A stretch of 64,000 nucleotides of DNA from positions 186,001 to 250,000 of the forward strand of contig NZ_JAXQNP010000001.1 in NCBI RefSeq assembly GCF_034427435.1, written 5' to 3'. Numbering within the stretch: position 1 is the stretch's first letter; each line of letters opens with the position of its first letter. A program made the position numbers and the translations under genes. Positions 1 to 8,508 of the stretch are shown here, piece by piece. Source of the stretch: Nitrospirillum sp034427435 (GTDB lineage: Bacteria > Pseudomonadota > Alphaproteobacteria > Azospirillales > Azospirillaceae). A model generated the notes under the pieces. That model did no database searches. It was not told the DNA's origin and saw only the letters and a list, made by a program, of their open reading frames with translations.

Positions 1-1
1 C

Positions 2-375
2 TACATCGCCCTGCTGCATCGCATTGGCGAGGCCCTGAACACCCGGCCCGGCAATGTGCTGATCACGGGCCACACCGACAACATTCCCATCCGCACCATC
101 CGGTTCCCCTCCAACTGGCATCTGTCGCAGGCCCGTGCCGACGCGGTCGCCGCCGTCATCGCCACCCACCTGACCGACAAGTCCCGCCTGAAGGCGCAGG
201 GCATGGCCGACACCCAGCCCGTCGCCAGCAATGACCAGGAAGCCGGCCGGGAAGCCAACCGCCGCATCGACGTGATCCTGAGCTCCCCCCGGCCGCCGTT
301 CCGGCGCCGTCGGCCGCCTCAGCGACCCCCGCCGCGACGCCTGTCCCGACCCCCAACCAGGGAACGGCCCAATGA
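2..375 (+). CDS. tssL: T6SS TssL C-terminal OmpA-like domain (partial, tail frameshifted)
   Basis: The 3' end of tssL (impK), an inner-membrane T6SS anchor protein. The visible part is an OmpA/MotB-type peptidoglycan-binding domain, with GHTDN (residues encoded near 68-82) and the helix ending REANRRIDVIL. The start lies upstream of the window. After codon 278 the open frame runs on as an arginine/proline-rich shadow deep into tssM. One extra C in the C6 tract at 285-290 would instead give an Ala/Pro-rich tail ending PTPNQGTAQ at the TGA 373-375, which overlaps the tssM ATG at 372. The end given assumes that corrected frame. Next to tssM, which is TssL's partner in the membrane complex. The identity is well supported by motif and context; the frameshift is inferred. 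Confidence 0.85.
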
Positions 376-3300
376 ACGTCCCCAGCAGCGTCTACTTCGC
401 GCAACCCCTGATTTCCGCCCTGGCGCAGCCCTTCCGCGCCCGCTGGGCCTGGTCCCTGGTGTGGGCCATCGGTTTCGCCCTGGTCATCTGGTTCTTCGGC
501 GCCCTGGTGGCGGTGGGCAGCCATCGGCCGCTGGAGGGCGACCTGGTGCGGATGATCGCCTGCGGCGCCGTCTTCGCCATCTGGGCGGCCTTCAACCTTC
601 AGGTCAACCTCAAGGCCCGCCAGACCGACCGGCGCATGGTCCACGACCTTACCGACCCCAGCGAGGAGGAGAAGCGCCGCGGCGCCGATGCCGCCTCCGC
701 CGAGGAACTGCGCCTGCTGCGCGACCGCCTGCAGGAGGCGCTGAGCCAGCTGCGCAAGAAGGCCGGCCGCAAGGGCATGGGCCGGGGCTATCTCTACCAG
801 CTGCCCTGGTACATCATGATCGGGCCGCCGGGCTCGGGCAAAACCTCCGCCCTGCTGACCTCGGGCCTGAACTTCCCGCTGTCCACCACCATCGGCCGCG
901 ACCCCCTGAAGGGCATCGGCGGCACCCGCAACTGCGACTGGTGGTTCACGGACGAGGCCATCCTGCTGGACACGGCGGGCCGCTACACCACCCAGGACAG
1001 CGATCCGCATCAGGACCAGGCCGCCTGGCTGGGCTTCCTGGACCTGCTGAAGAGCTACCGTCCGCGCCAGCCGGTGAACGGCGCCATCGTGGTCATGAGC
1101 CTGGCCGACCTGATGGCCCCCGACCCGACGGAGCGCCTCAACCACGCCCGTGCCATCCGCCTGCGCCTGAACGAGCTGTATGACCGCTTCGGCCTGCGCT
1201 TCCCCGTCTATGTGCTGTTCACCAAGGTCGACCTGGTGCCGGGCTTCGTCGAGTTCTTCGACAACCTGGGCAAGTCCGAGCGCGAGCAGGTCTGGGGCAC
1301 CACCTTCCCCCTGGATGACGGCGCCGCCGACAGCCCGGGTGTGGTCGACCAGTTCCCGCAGGAGCTGGAGGGCCTGGTCGTCCGCCTGAATGAGCGCCTG
1401 CTGGAACGGGTGCAGCAGGAGACGGACATCGAGCGCCGCGGCCTGGTGTTCAATTTCCCCAACCAGGTGGCCAGCCTCAGCGACGCGCTGCTGGAAATCC
1501 TGACGGAGATCTTCCGCGCCAGCCCATACGAGACGCGGCCCCTGCTGCGCGGCAGCTACTTCACCAGCAGCGTGCAGGTGGGCATGCCCATCGACCGCAC
1601 CATGGCCACCATCGCCGCCACCTTCGGCCTGGACCCGGTGCGCATGCCAGCCAACAACCGGCAGGGCCGCAGCTACTTCCTGACCCGGCTGTTCAACGAG
1701 GTGATCTTCGCCGAGGCGGCCGTCGTCAGCCTGAACCCCAAGGTGGAACAGCGCCGCCGCCGCCTGCGCATCGCCACCTACGCCACCGCCGCCGTCATCC
1801 TGGGCGTCCTGGCCTATGCCTGGAGCACCGGTTACCAGGAGAACAAGCGCCAGGTGGCCCTGATCGACGACGGCCTGCAAGCCTATGACAAGGCGGCGGC
1901 CGGTATCCCCAGCCAAGGCGTGACGGACGAGGATCTGGTCCGCGCCGTGAAGCCGCTGAACATCCTGCGCAACCTGCCTACGGGCCTGGAGAACAATGAG
2001 GGCGTGGCCAGCAAATGGCTGACCTTCGGCCTCTACCAGGGCGACAAGCTGAAGACGGTGCATGCCGCCGTCTATCATCGGGCGCTGAACGGCCTGATGC
2101 TGCCCCGTCTGCTGGTCCGGTTACAGGAGCAGATCCAGGCGCATGAGGACGACGACGATTTCGTGGCCGGCGCGCTGAAGATCTACCTGATGCTGGGCAG
2201 CCGCGGCCCCCTGGACGCGAACGCCGTGCGCCAATGGATGACCGCCGACTGGGCGGCCACCTGGCCGGGCGAGGCCAACAAGGGCCTGCGTGAGGATTTG
2301 GCGCGCCACCTGGACAGCCTGCTGACCCTGGGCAGCCTGACCCCCATCCCCCTGGACGCCAACCTGATCAGCCAGTCGCGCCGCAGCCTGGAAAAGCTGT
2401 CGCCGGCGGAGCGGGTCTACGCCCTGGTGCGTCAGCATGAAGGCGTCAGCCAACTGCCCCAGTGGCGGCCCATCGACCATGCCGGCGCCACCGCGGACCA
2501 TGTCTTCACCCGCATCTCCGGCAAGCCGCTGACCGAAGGCATCCCGGGCCTCTACACGCCCGAAGGCTACAAGGCCTTCCTGCCGACGCTGAACGCCGTC
2601 ATCACCGAGGTGCAGGGGCAGAGCTGGGTCCTGGGCGACAAGCCTGCCGGGGCGAACGCCCCGTCGCAGGCGGCCCAGGCGGAGGACCTGCGCGAGCGTG
2701 TGACGCAGCTGTACTACGCCGACTATATCCAGCAGTGGGACACCATGCTGGGCGACCTGCGCGTCGTGCCCTTGGCCGACATGCAGCAGACCATCGCGGT
2801 GCTGAACCTGGTGTCCAGTCCCGACATGCCGATGCTGAAGCTGTTGAAGGACATCGCGGCGGAGACGCAGATCGTCCCCCTGCCGGGCGGTCCCAAGCCG
2901 GTGGCCGCCGGCGGTGGTGCCGCGGCCCCGGCGGCCCTGCCGGCGCCGGACGCCCCCTCGGGCGCCGTGGCCGTGGCCCAGCACTTCCAGCCCATCGCCG
3001 ACTTCGTCACGCCCAACAACGGGGCGCCGGCGCGGGCGGAGGATCTGGTGCGGCTGCTGGGTGAGGCCTATCAAGAGCTGAGCAACGTCGCCAGCGGGCC
3101 GGGCAATGGCCGCATGGCCCTCTATGCCCGCACCTCCCACGGCGGCGCCGGCGGCCCCATCCAGATGCTGAACAGCCAGGCGCCGCAGATGCCGCGCCCG
3201 GTCAACGGCTGGATCGCCACCATCACCGGCAGCGCGTCGGAACAGTCGGTGGGCGGCGCCCGCGCCCAGTTGAGCAATCTGTGGGGCGCCGAGGTCGGCG

Positions 3301-3962
3301 GCTTCTGTACCCGCGCGGTGAACGGCCGCTACCCCTTCGCCAAGGACAGCGCCAAGGAAATCTCGGTGGGTGATTTCACCCGGCTGTTCGCCCCCAACGG
3401 CATGCTGGACAACTTCTTCAACAACCACCTGAAGACCCTGGTCGATACCTCGGGCGCCAAGTGGCGGTGGAGCAAGGTGGGCGACACGGGCCTGGGCATT
3501 CCCGACAGCGTCCTGGCCTCCTTCCAGTACGCCGCCCAGATCCGCGACGCCTTCTTCCCCGATGGCGGTCAGCAGCCCCGCGTGGCCCTGCAGGTGACCC
3601 CGGTCACCCTGGATCCGAAGACGACCGGCGTGCTGTTCGCCAGTGGCGGCCAGCAGATCGAATACCAGCATGGTCCGCAGTGGCCGGCCTCCCTCCAGTG
3701 GCCGGACAGCGACCCCAACGGCGTCAGCCGCGTGGTGTTCGAGGTGACCGACGGCCTGCCGCAGAGCGTGATGAAGACCGGCCCGTGGTCGCTGTTCCAC
3801 CTGGTTGACCAGGGCACGGTGACCACCCTGGGCAGCGACAACTTCCGCGTCAACTTCACCTCGGGCAGCCACAACGCCGGCTTCGAGGTGAAGTCCAGCA
3901 CCTCGCTCAATCCCTTCATCCTCAAAGAACTGAGGGCGTTCCGTTGTCCAGTCTCTTTCTGA
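372..3962 (+). CDS. tssM: T6SS membrane complex protein TssM (IcmF/ImpL)
   Basis: Inner-membrane, periplasm-spanning component of the T6SS membrane complex, 1196 residues, a normal family length. Two N-terminal membrane helices (about residues 26-49 and 60-78) precede a cytoplasmic NTPase domain with Walker A GPPGSGKT at about 151-158 and the DTAGR Walker-B-like segment near 198. A third helix follows at about 465-487, then a large periplasmic region with the IcmF-related and C-terminal beta-rich domains. Ala/Pro-rich linker near residues 845-870. The ATG overlaps the expected tssL stop (ATGA). The next gene starts 19 bases before the tssM stop, so the operon is tightly coupled. In Agrobacterium the TssM Walker motif binds and hydrolyses ATP; it is intact here. 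Confidence 0.96.
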   Translation: MNVPSSVYFAQPLISALAQPFRARWAWSLVWAIGFALVIWFFGALVAVGSHRPLEGDLVRMIACGAVFAIWAAFNLQVNLKARQTDRRMVHDLTDPSEEEKRRGADAASAEELRLLRDRLQEALSQLRKKAGRKGMGRGYLYQLPWYIMIGPPGSGKTSALLTSGLNFPLSTTIGRDPLKGIGGTRNCDWWFTDEAILLDTAGRYTTQDSDPHQDQAAWLGFLDLLKSYRPRQPVNGAIVVMSLADLMAPDPTERLNHARAIRLRLNELYDRFGLRFPVYVLFTKVDLVPGFVEFFDNLGKSEREQVWGTTFPLDDGAADSPGVVDQFPQELEGLVVRLNERLLERVQQETDIERRGLVFNFPNQVASLSDALLEILTEIFRASPYETRPLLRGSYFTSSVQVGMPIDRTMATIAATFGLDPVRMPANNRQGRSYFLTRLFNEVIFAEAAVVSLNPKVEQRRRRLRIATYATAAVILGVLAYAWSTGYQENKRQVALIDDGLQAYDKAAAGIPSQGVTDEDLVRAVKPLNILRNLPTGLENNEGVASKWLTFGLYQGDKLKTVHAAVYHRALNGLMLPRLLVRLQEQIQAHEDDDDFVAGALKIYLMLGSRGPLDANAVRQWMTADWAATWPGEANKGLREDLARHLDSLLTLGSLTPIPLDANLISQSRRSLEKLSPAERVYALVRQHEGVSQLPQWRPIDHAGATADHVFTRISGKPLTEGIPGLYTPEGYKAFLPTLNAVITEVQGQSWVLGDKPAGANAPSQAAQAEDLRERVTQLYYADYIQQWDTMLGDLRVVPLADMQQTIAVLNLVSSPDMPMLKLLKDIAAETQIVPLPGGPKPVAAGGGAAAPAALPAPDAPSGAVAVAQHFQPIADFVTPNNGAPARAEDLVRLLGEAYQELSNVASGPGNGRMALYARTSHGGAGGPIQMLNSQAPQMPRPVNGWIATITGSASEQSVGGARAQLSNLWGAEVGGFCTRAVNGRYPFAKDSAKEISVGDFTRLFAPNGMLDNFFNNHLKTLVDTSGAKWRWSKVGDTGLGIPDSVLASFQYAAQIRDAFFPDGGQQPRVALQVTPVTLDPKTTGVLFASGGQQIEYQHGPQWPASLQWPDSDPNGVSRVVFEVTDGLPQSVMKTGPWSLFHLVDQGTVTTLGSDNFRVNFTSGSHNAGFEVKSSTSLNPFILKELRAFRCPVSF

Positions 3963-5524
3963 ATGGCGCCGTCTCGGCTCACGAGCCGGGTTTCTTCGGC
4001 AAGATCCCGGCCCGGGGCGACTTCGTCTCCCGGCGGCTGGATCCCACGGTCGTCCGCCCGCTGGACGAATGGCTGCAGGCATCCCTGTCGACCAGCCAGC
4101 GGCAGATGGGCGAGGCGTGGCTGCCGAGCTACCTGGACACGCCGGTCTGGCGCTTCGTCCTGGGGCCAGGGGTCTGCGGCGACGTGGCCATGGCCGGGGT
4201 GCTGATGCCCAGTGTCGACCGGGTGGGACGCTATTTCCCCCTAGTGCTGGCCACCCCGCTGCCCGGCTGTGTCGCCCCCATCCGGCTGATCGAAAGCGGC
4301 CGGTCCTGGTTCGACAAGCTGGAGGATCTGGCGCTCAGCTCCCTGGACGACGATTTCGACTTCGACAGCTTCGACCGGGCGGCCCGCGTCTTGGGCGCCC
4401 CGCCCTATGACACGACGCGCGGCCCGGCCGAAAGCAGCGCCTTCCGCGTCGGTCTCGCCAACAATGGCGGCGGCAACGGACGGGGTGCCCTGGGCACCGC
4501 CTATGCCGAACTGCTGGACCAGGTGCTGATCGGCTTCAACAACCGCTTCAGCCTGTGGTGGACCACGGGATCGGACAAGGTGGCGTCCTCGCTGCTCATC
4601 TCCCCCGGCCTGCCGGCGCCACAGAACTATGCGGCCTTCCTGGATGGCCGATGGGAACGCTGGGGCTGGGAGCGCCCCGCGGACTCCGCGCTGCACCTGG
4701 CGGACGAGGAATTGCCCATCCTGCTGTTGCGTCCGGTGGTGGCCTTGCCCAGTCATGGGCGCACCCATGCCGGCACCCGCCGCAGCATCAACCAGGACGC
4801 CCTTCTGGTGCGCCCCGACCTGGGGCTGTGGTGCGTGGCCGATGGCCTGGGCGGCCATTCGGCCGGCGAGGTCGCCAGCGCGCTGACCGTGAAGGCGCTG
4901 GACGCGGTGATGCCGCCGCTGTCCTACGGAGGCTTCGTGGACGAGGTGCGCGAGGCCCTGGTCGAGGCCAACGACAAGCTGCGGTCGCAGGCCGCCATGC
5001 TGGGCGACCAGGCCCTGATCGCCTCCACCGCCGTGGTGCTGTTGATTTACGCCAACCGCTTCAACTGCCTGTGGGTGGGTGACAGCCGCGTCTATATGCT
5101 GCGCGAGGGTCGGCTGCGCCAGTTGACCACCGACCATGTCGCCGCCGGCATCAACCAGCAGCATCGCGCCACCATGCTGGTCACCCGCGCCGTGGGTGCC
5201 GCCGACACCCTGGAAATCGACATGGTCCAGGATGTCGTCCAGCCCGGTGACCGCTTCCTGCTGTGCAGCGACGGCGTGACCAAGGTCCTGAACGAGACGG
5301 AGATCGCCAGCATCCTGCGCGGCATGCCGCCCCGGGAAACCGTCGACGCGTTGATCGAGAACATCCTGGTCAGCGGCGCGCCCGACAACCTGACGGCCGT
5401 CGTCGTCGACGTGCCGGAAAGCGACCATCCGGTGGCGCAGGCCGCGCTGCATGCCGGTGGCGGCGCGGTGTCGGCGCAGCCGTCGCCGACCCTGGACGCG
5501 GCGTCGCAAGGGGGTGCTGAATGA
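3944..5524 (+). CDS. tagF: TagF-PppA fusion (T6SS regulator plus PP2C phosphatase, ImpM)
   Basis: 526-residue fusion. Residues about 15-250 are a TagF/ImpM domain (GFFGKIPARGDF near 17-28), a post-translational repressor of T6SS. Residues about 270-500 are a PP2C-type Ser/Thr phosphatase with the metal-binding motifs RSINQDALL, VADGLGGHSAGE (about 299), LLCSDGVTK (about 440) and PDNLTAVVV (about 478). PppA reverses phosphorylation by PpkA, encoded next. TagF-PppA fusions are known in Agrobacterium-type systems. The start is TTG 3944, chosen because GAGGG lies about 8 bases upstream and the TagF motif begins soon after. It overlaps tssM by 19 bases. The stop overlaps the ppkA start (ATGA). No membrane segment is evident, so it is probably cytoplasmic. 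Confidence 0.94.
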   Translation: MSSLFLNGAVSAHEPGFFGKIPARGDFVSRRLDPTVVRPLDEWLQASLSTSQRQMGEAWLPSYLDTPVWRFVLGPGVCGDVAMAGVLMPSVDRVGRYFPLVLATPLPGCVAPIRLIESGRSWFDKLEDLALSSLDDDFDFDSFDRAARVLGAPPYDTTRGPAESSAFRVGLANNGGGNGRGALGTAYAELLDQVLIGFNNRFSLWWTTGSDKVASSLLISPGLPAPQNYAAFLDGRWERWGWERPADSALHLADEELPILLLRPVVALPSHGRTHAGTRRSINQDALLVRPDLGLWCVADGLGGHSAGEVASALTVKALDAVMPPLSYGGFVDEVREALVEANDKLRSQAAMLGDQALIASTAVVLLIYANRFNCLWVGDSRVYMLREGRLRQLTTDHVAAGINQQHRATMLVTRAVGAADTLEIDMVQDVVQPGDRFLLCSDGVTKVLNETEIASILRGMPPRETVDALIENILVSGAPDNLTAVVVDVPESDHPVAQAALHAGGGAVSAQPSPTLDAASQGGAE

Positions 5525-6792
5525 CCCAGGCCGTCGCCAAGACCAGTGTGCCCGGCGCCGATGCGATAGCCGACGCACCCCAGCAGCCGGACGAGATGAC
5601 CTCGCTGCTGGTGAGCCCGGAGGCGCCGGATGAGCTGACCCGTTTCGCCCCGGCCGAATTGACCGAAGTGATGGTCACCCCCGATGCCGCGCCGGTGGTG
5701 CCGACGCGGGAGGTGATGGAAAGCCGGGTGGCCGGCTTCATCGCCAGCGTCCGGGCGGAGGCGCACCGCGCTGGACTGGATGAGGTGGCGTCGCTGGATC
5801 TGTTGAGCGGCGCCCGCGCCGCGCTGGACCGTCATATCCAGGCGGTGCAGCGCCCGTGGGAGGATGACCCGGCGCCGGCGGCGGGGCAGGCGGTGAAGAC
5901 CGACCCCACCGGCTGGTCGGTGGCGCCCGGCAGCACCATGCTGAACACCTTCATCGTCCGCACCCTGCTGGCCCGGGGCGGCATGGGCGAGATTTACCGG
6001 GTGCGCCACCGCGACCTGAAGACCGACCAGGCGATCAAGGTCATCATTCCGGAGTATCGGGACGACGCCAAGATCGTCGGCCTGTTCCATGAGGAAGGCC
6101 GCCTGCTGCAACGCATCCGCCACGACGCGGTGGTCAGTTGCGCCGGCCTGTACCGGGATGGCGACGGCCGGTCCATGCTGGTACTGGAGTACATCGACGG
6201 CCAGTCGCTGTCTTATTTCCTGCGCCGGGGGCCCTTGGGCCTGACCGGACTGGAAGCCCTGCTGCGCCGCCTGGCGGCGGGCCTGACGGCGGTGCATGCG
6301 GCCGGCATCGTCCACCGCGACGTGTCGCCCGACAACATCCTGCTGCCGGGTGACAATCCGGCGGGGGCCAAGCTGATCGACTTCGGTGTGGCGCGGGAAA
6401 TGCGCAACGGCGCCACCCCGCGTGACGGCCTGGACTTCGCCGGCAAGTTCTCCTTCGCCTCGCCCGAGCAACTGGGCATGCATGGCGGCGCCATCGGCGT
6501 GGCGTCCGACATCTACAGCCTGGGCCTGGTCATCGTCGCCGCCGCGCGGGGTGAGAAGCTGCCCATGGGCCAGACGGTGGAGGAGGCGACGGCAGCCCGC
6601 CGCCAGGTCCCGGACATCAGCGCCGTGCCGGACCGCCTGCGCGGCGTGGTCGCCACCATGTTGCAGCCCGATCCCAAGCGCCGGCCCACGGACCTGGCCG
6701 CCCTGCTGCGCGCGCTGGACGCCAGCGCCGCCGCCGGGGGCAGGGGCGGGGGCTTCTGGGGCCGGCTGTGGCCGTCACGGAAAGGTGCATGA
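5521..6792 (+). CDS. ppkA: T6SS Ser/Thr protein kinase PpkA (ImpN)
   Basis: Hanks-type kinase of 423 residues. About 140 N-terminal residues of no recognised fold precede the kinase domain: glycine loop ARGGMGEIYRV (about 150-160), catalytic lysine in AIKVI (about 171), HRDVSPDN loop (about 264-271) and DFG (about 287-289). HRDVSPDN in place of HRDLKPEN is common in bacterial kinases and keeps the catalytic Asp and Asn. No transmembrane helix is seen, unlike many PpkA proteins that carry a periplasmic sensor, so it appears soluble. It lies between the PP2C fusion (4-base overlap) and tssA (overlap). PpkA normally phosphorylates Fha or, in Agrobacterium, TssL, to switch on secretion; the substrate here is not shown by the sequence. 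Confidence 0.93.
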   Translation: MTQAVAKTSVPGADAIADAPQQPDEMTSLLVSPEAPDELTRFAPAELTEVMVTPDAAPVVPTREVMESRVAGFIASVRAEAHRAGLDEVASLDLLSGARAALDRHIQAVQRPWEDDPAPAAGQAVKTDPTGWSVAPGSTMLNTFIVRTLLARGGMGEIYRVRHRDLKTDQAIKVIIPEYRDDAKIVGLFHEEGRLLQRIRHDAVVSCAGLYRDGDGRSMLVLEYIDGQSLSYFLRRGPLGLTGLEALLRRLAAGLTAVHAAGIVHRDVSPDNILLPGDNPAGAKLIDFGVAREMRNGATPRDGLDFAGKFSFASPEQLGMHGGAIGVASDIYSLGLVIVAAARGEKLPMGQTVEEATAARRQVPDISAVPDRLRGVVATMLQPDPKRRPTDLAALLRALDASAAAGGRGGGFWGRLWPSRKGA

Positions 6793-7922
6793 TGGATAAC
6801 GGCGCGATCGTGTCATCCAGCGTGCTGGATCTGGCGGCTCTGCTGGCCCCCATCCCGGGTGAGCAGCCTTGCGGGCCGGATCTGCGCGTCCACAACGGCG
6901 GCGACGCCGCCTATTTCCAGCTCAAGGACTTGCGGGCCACCGCCCGCGCCATTGAGCGCCGGGCGGACTCCGAGGATGAGGCCCAGTCGTCGCTGGGCGA
7001 ATGGCAACGTATCCAGGATTTGGCCCGCGCCGTGCTGGCCGAGCGCAGCAAGGATATCGAGATCGCCGTCTGGCTGACGGAGGCCGCCGTGCGGCTGGAC
7101 GGCTTCGCCGGCCTGGCCGATGGCTTCCGCCTGCTGGCCGGCCTGGTGGACCGCTATTGGGATGGCGTCCATCCCGAGCCGGACGAGGATGGTATCGCCG
7201 TGCGCCTGGCGCCCATCGGCGGACTGAACGGCCATGGCGCCGAAGGCACGCTGATCCAGCCCATCCGCAAGGTGCCGCTGCTGCGCGAAGACCAGCCCAT
7301 CGCCTATTGGCACTACGCGCTGGCTCAGCGCGCCAGCCAGACGCCGGACACCCGCAATCGCCCGGGCCGCACCCCGCCGCCCACGCTGGACGCCCTGTCG
7401 CAGCGCATGGGCCAGGTGCCGGCGGCCCGCAACCGGGCGCTGCTGGCCGACATCCGGGCCTGCCGCCAGGCCTTTCGCGACCTGGACCGGCTGCTGACCG
7501 AACGGGCGGGCGCCGATGCCCCGCCCACCTCCACCATCACCCACATCCTGGAGGAGGTGGAGGACGCGGTGGTGTTCCTGACCGGCCTGTCGGCCAAGGA
7601 AGAGGTGGAGGAGGCCGCCGTGCCCGACGTCATCCTGCAATCCGCCAGCGGCGCCCCGGTGGTCGAGGCGGTATCGGCGCCGCAGCGGCCGGCCCAGGGC
7701 ATCACCACCCGGGAGGAGGCGCTGAGCCTGCTGTCGGAGATCGGCCAGTATTTCCGCCGGACCGAGCCGCATTCGCCCCTGTCCTACACCATCGAGGATC
7801 TGGTCCGGCGCGGGCGCATGAGCCTGCCCGAGCTGCTGGCCGAACTGCTGGCGGATGCCGGGGCGCGCAACACCCTCTTGACCACGGCCGGCATAAGGCC
7901 GGTTTCGAATAATGGGCAATAA
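6789..7922 (+). CDS. tssA: T6SS baseplate/cap protein TssA (ImpA)
   Basis: Short-form TssA of about 377 residues. The N-terminal ImpA domain opens with LLAPIPGEQPCGPDLR (about 18-33), the family hallmark. The C-terminal part, with REEALSLLSEIGQYFRRTEP and then SPLSYTIEDLVRRGRM (about 310-345), matches the conserved C-terminal module of short TssA proteins. TssA primes and caps the growing sheath-tube. Start: ATG 6789 overlaps the ppkA TGA; ATG 6792 is an in-frame alternative with better spacing from AAAGG at 6781-6785. A longer reading from 6768 would sit wholly inside ppkA and is not needed. Confidence 0.94.
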   Translation: MMDNGAIVSSSVLDLAALLAPIPGEQPCGPDLRVHNGGDAAYFQLKDLRATARAIERRADSEDEAQSSLGEWQRIQDLARAVLAERSKDIEIAVWLTEAAVRLDGFAGLADGFRLLAGLVDRYWDGVHPEPDEDGIAVRLAPIGGLNGHGAEGTLIQPIRKVPLLREDQPIAYWHYALAQRASQTPDTRNRPGRTPPPTLDALSQRMGQVPAARNRALLADIRACRQAFRDLDRLLTERAGADAPPTSTITHILEEVEDAVVFLTGLSAKEEVEEAAVPDVILQSASGAPVVEAVSAPQRPAQGITTREEALSLLSEIGQYFRRTEPHSPLSYTIEDLVRRGRMSLPELLAELLADAGARNTLLTTAGIRPVSNNGQ

Positions 7923-7998
7923 CCCGCTGATTAAGAATGATTTTTACCCCGGGCAAATCCCGGATGGCATGAAGAAACCCCTGGGTAGGAGAAGGTAG

Positions 7999-8508
7999 AT
8001 GGCCAGCGTTCATGACAAGCTAGAGCGGGTTCGCAAGCCGCGCGTGCATATTAAGTACGAGGTCGAAACGGATGGCGCGATGGTCGAGAAGGAGCTGCCC
8101 TTCGTGGTGGGCGTGCTCGGCGACTTCTCCGGCGACCCGACGGACGACCTGAAGCCGCTGAAGGACCGCAAGTTCATCCAGATCGACCGGGACAACTTCA
8201 ACGAAATCCTGGCCCGCATGAAGCCGTCACTGTCGTTGCGTGTGCGCAACGAGCTGCAGGATGACGGCAGCGAGATGGCCGTGGACCTGAAGTTCTCCTC
8301 GCTGGAGGACATGGAGCCCGGCCAGATCGTCCGCCAAGTGCCGGCCCTGCGCAAGCTGCTGGAGACGCGCAACCAACTGCGCGATCTGCTGACCAAGGCT
8401 GACCGCTCGACCCAGCTGGAAGACCTGCTGGAATCCATTCTTCAGGATGACGCGCAACTGCGGAAGCTGTCGCAGCAGTTGGGTGTCGCCGCCGAGGAGG
8501 TGAAGTGA
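7999..8508 (+). CDS. tssB: T6SS sheath small subunit TssB (ImpB/VipA)
   Basis: 169 residues, standard for TssB. It contains the conserved ELPFVVGVLGDFSGDP and then LKDRKFIQIDRDNFNEI. It pairs with TssC to form the contractile sheath recycled by ClpV. A strong ribosome site, AGGAGAAGG, ends a few bases before ATG 7999. The 76-base gap after tssA is the only sizeable gap inside the structural operon up to tssG, so a second promoter or an RNA processing site could lie there. The stop TGA shares a base with the tssC ATG (TGATG). Confidence 0.97.
   Translation: MASVHDKLERVRKPRVHIKYEVETDGAMVEKELPFVVGVLGDFSGDPTDDLKPLKDRKFIQIDRDNFNEILARMKPSLSLRVRNELQDDGSEMAVDLKFSSLEDMEPGQIVRQVPALRKLLETRNQLRDLLTKADRSTQLEDLLESILQDDAQLRKLSQQLGVAAEEVK

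Noticed and set aside
156..2078. Long minus-strand open frame opposite tssM (640 codons)
   Set aside because: Gln/Gly/His/Ala-rich composition typical of the antisense of GC-rich coding DNA; no ribosome site or family motif. The same applies to the long antisense frames at 2121-4082, 10259-12787, 15883-18372, 28656-30380, 48558-50441, 54874-57909 and 60290-62740.
7949..7963. Small hairpin CCGGG-CAAAT-CCCGG between tssA and tssB
   Set aside because: Five base pairs and no T run; too weak to call a terminator, and transcription must continue for tssB expression unless a new promoter is present.
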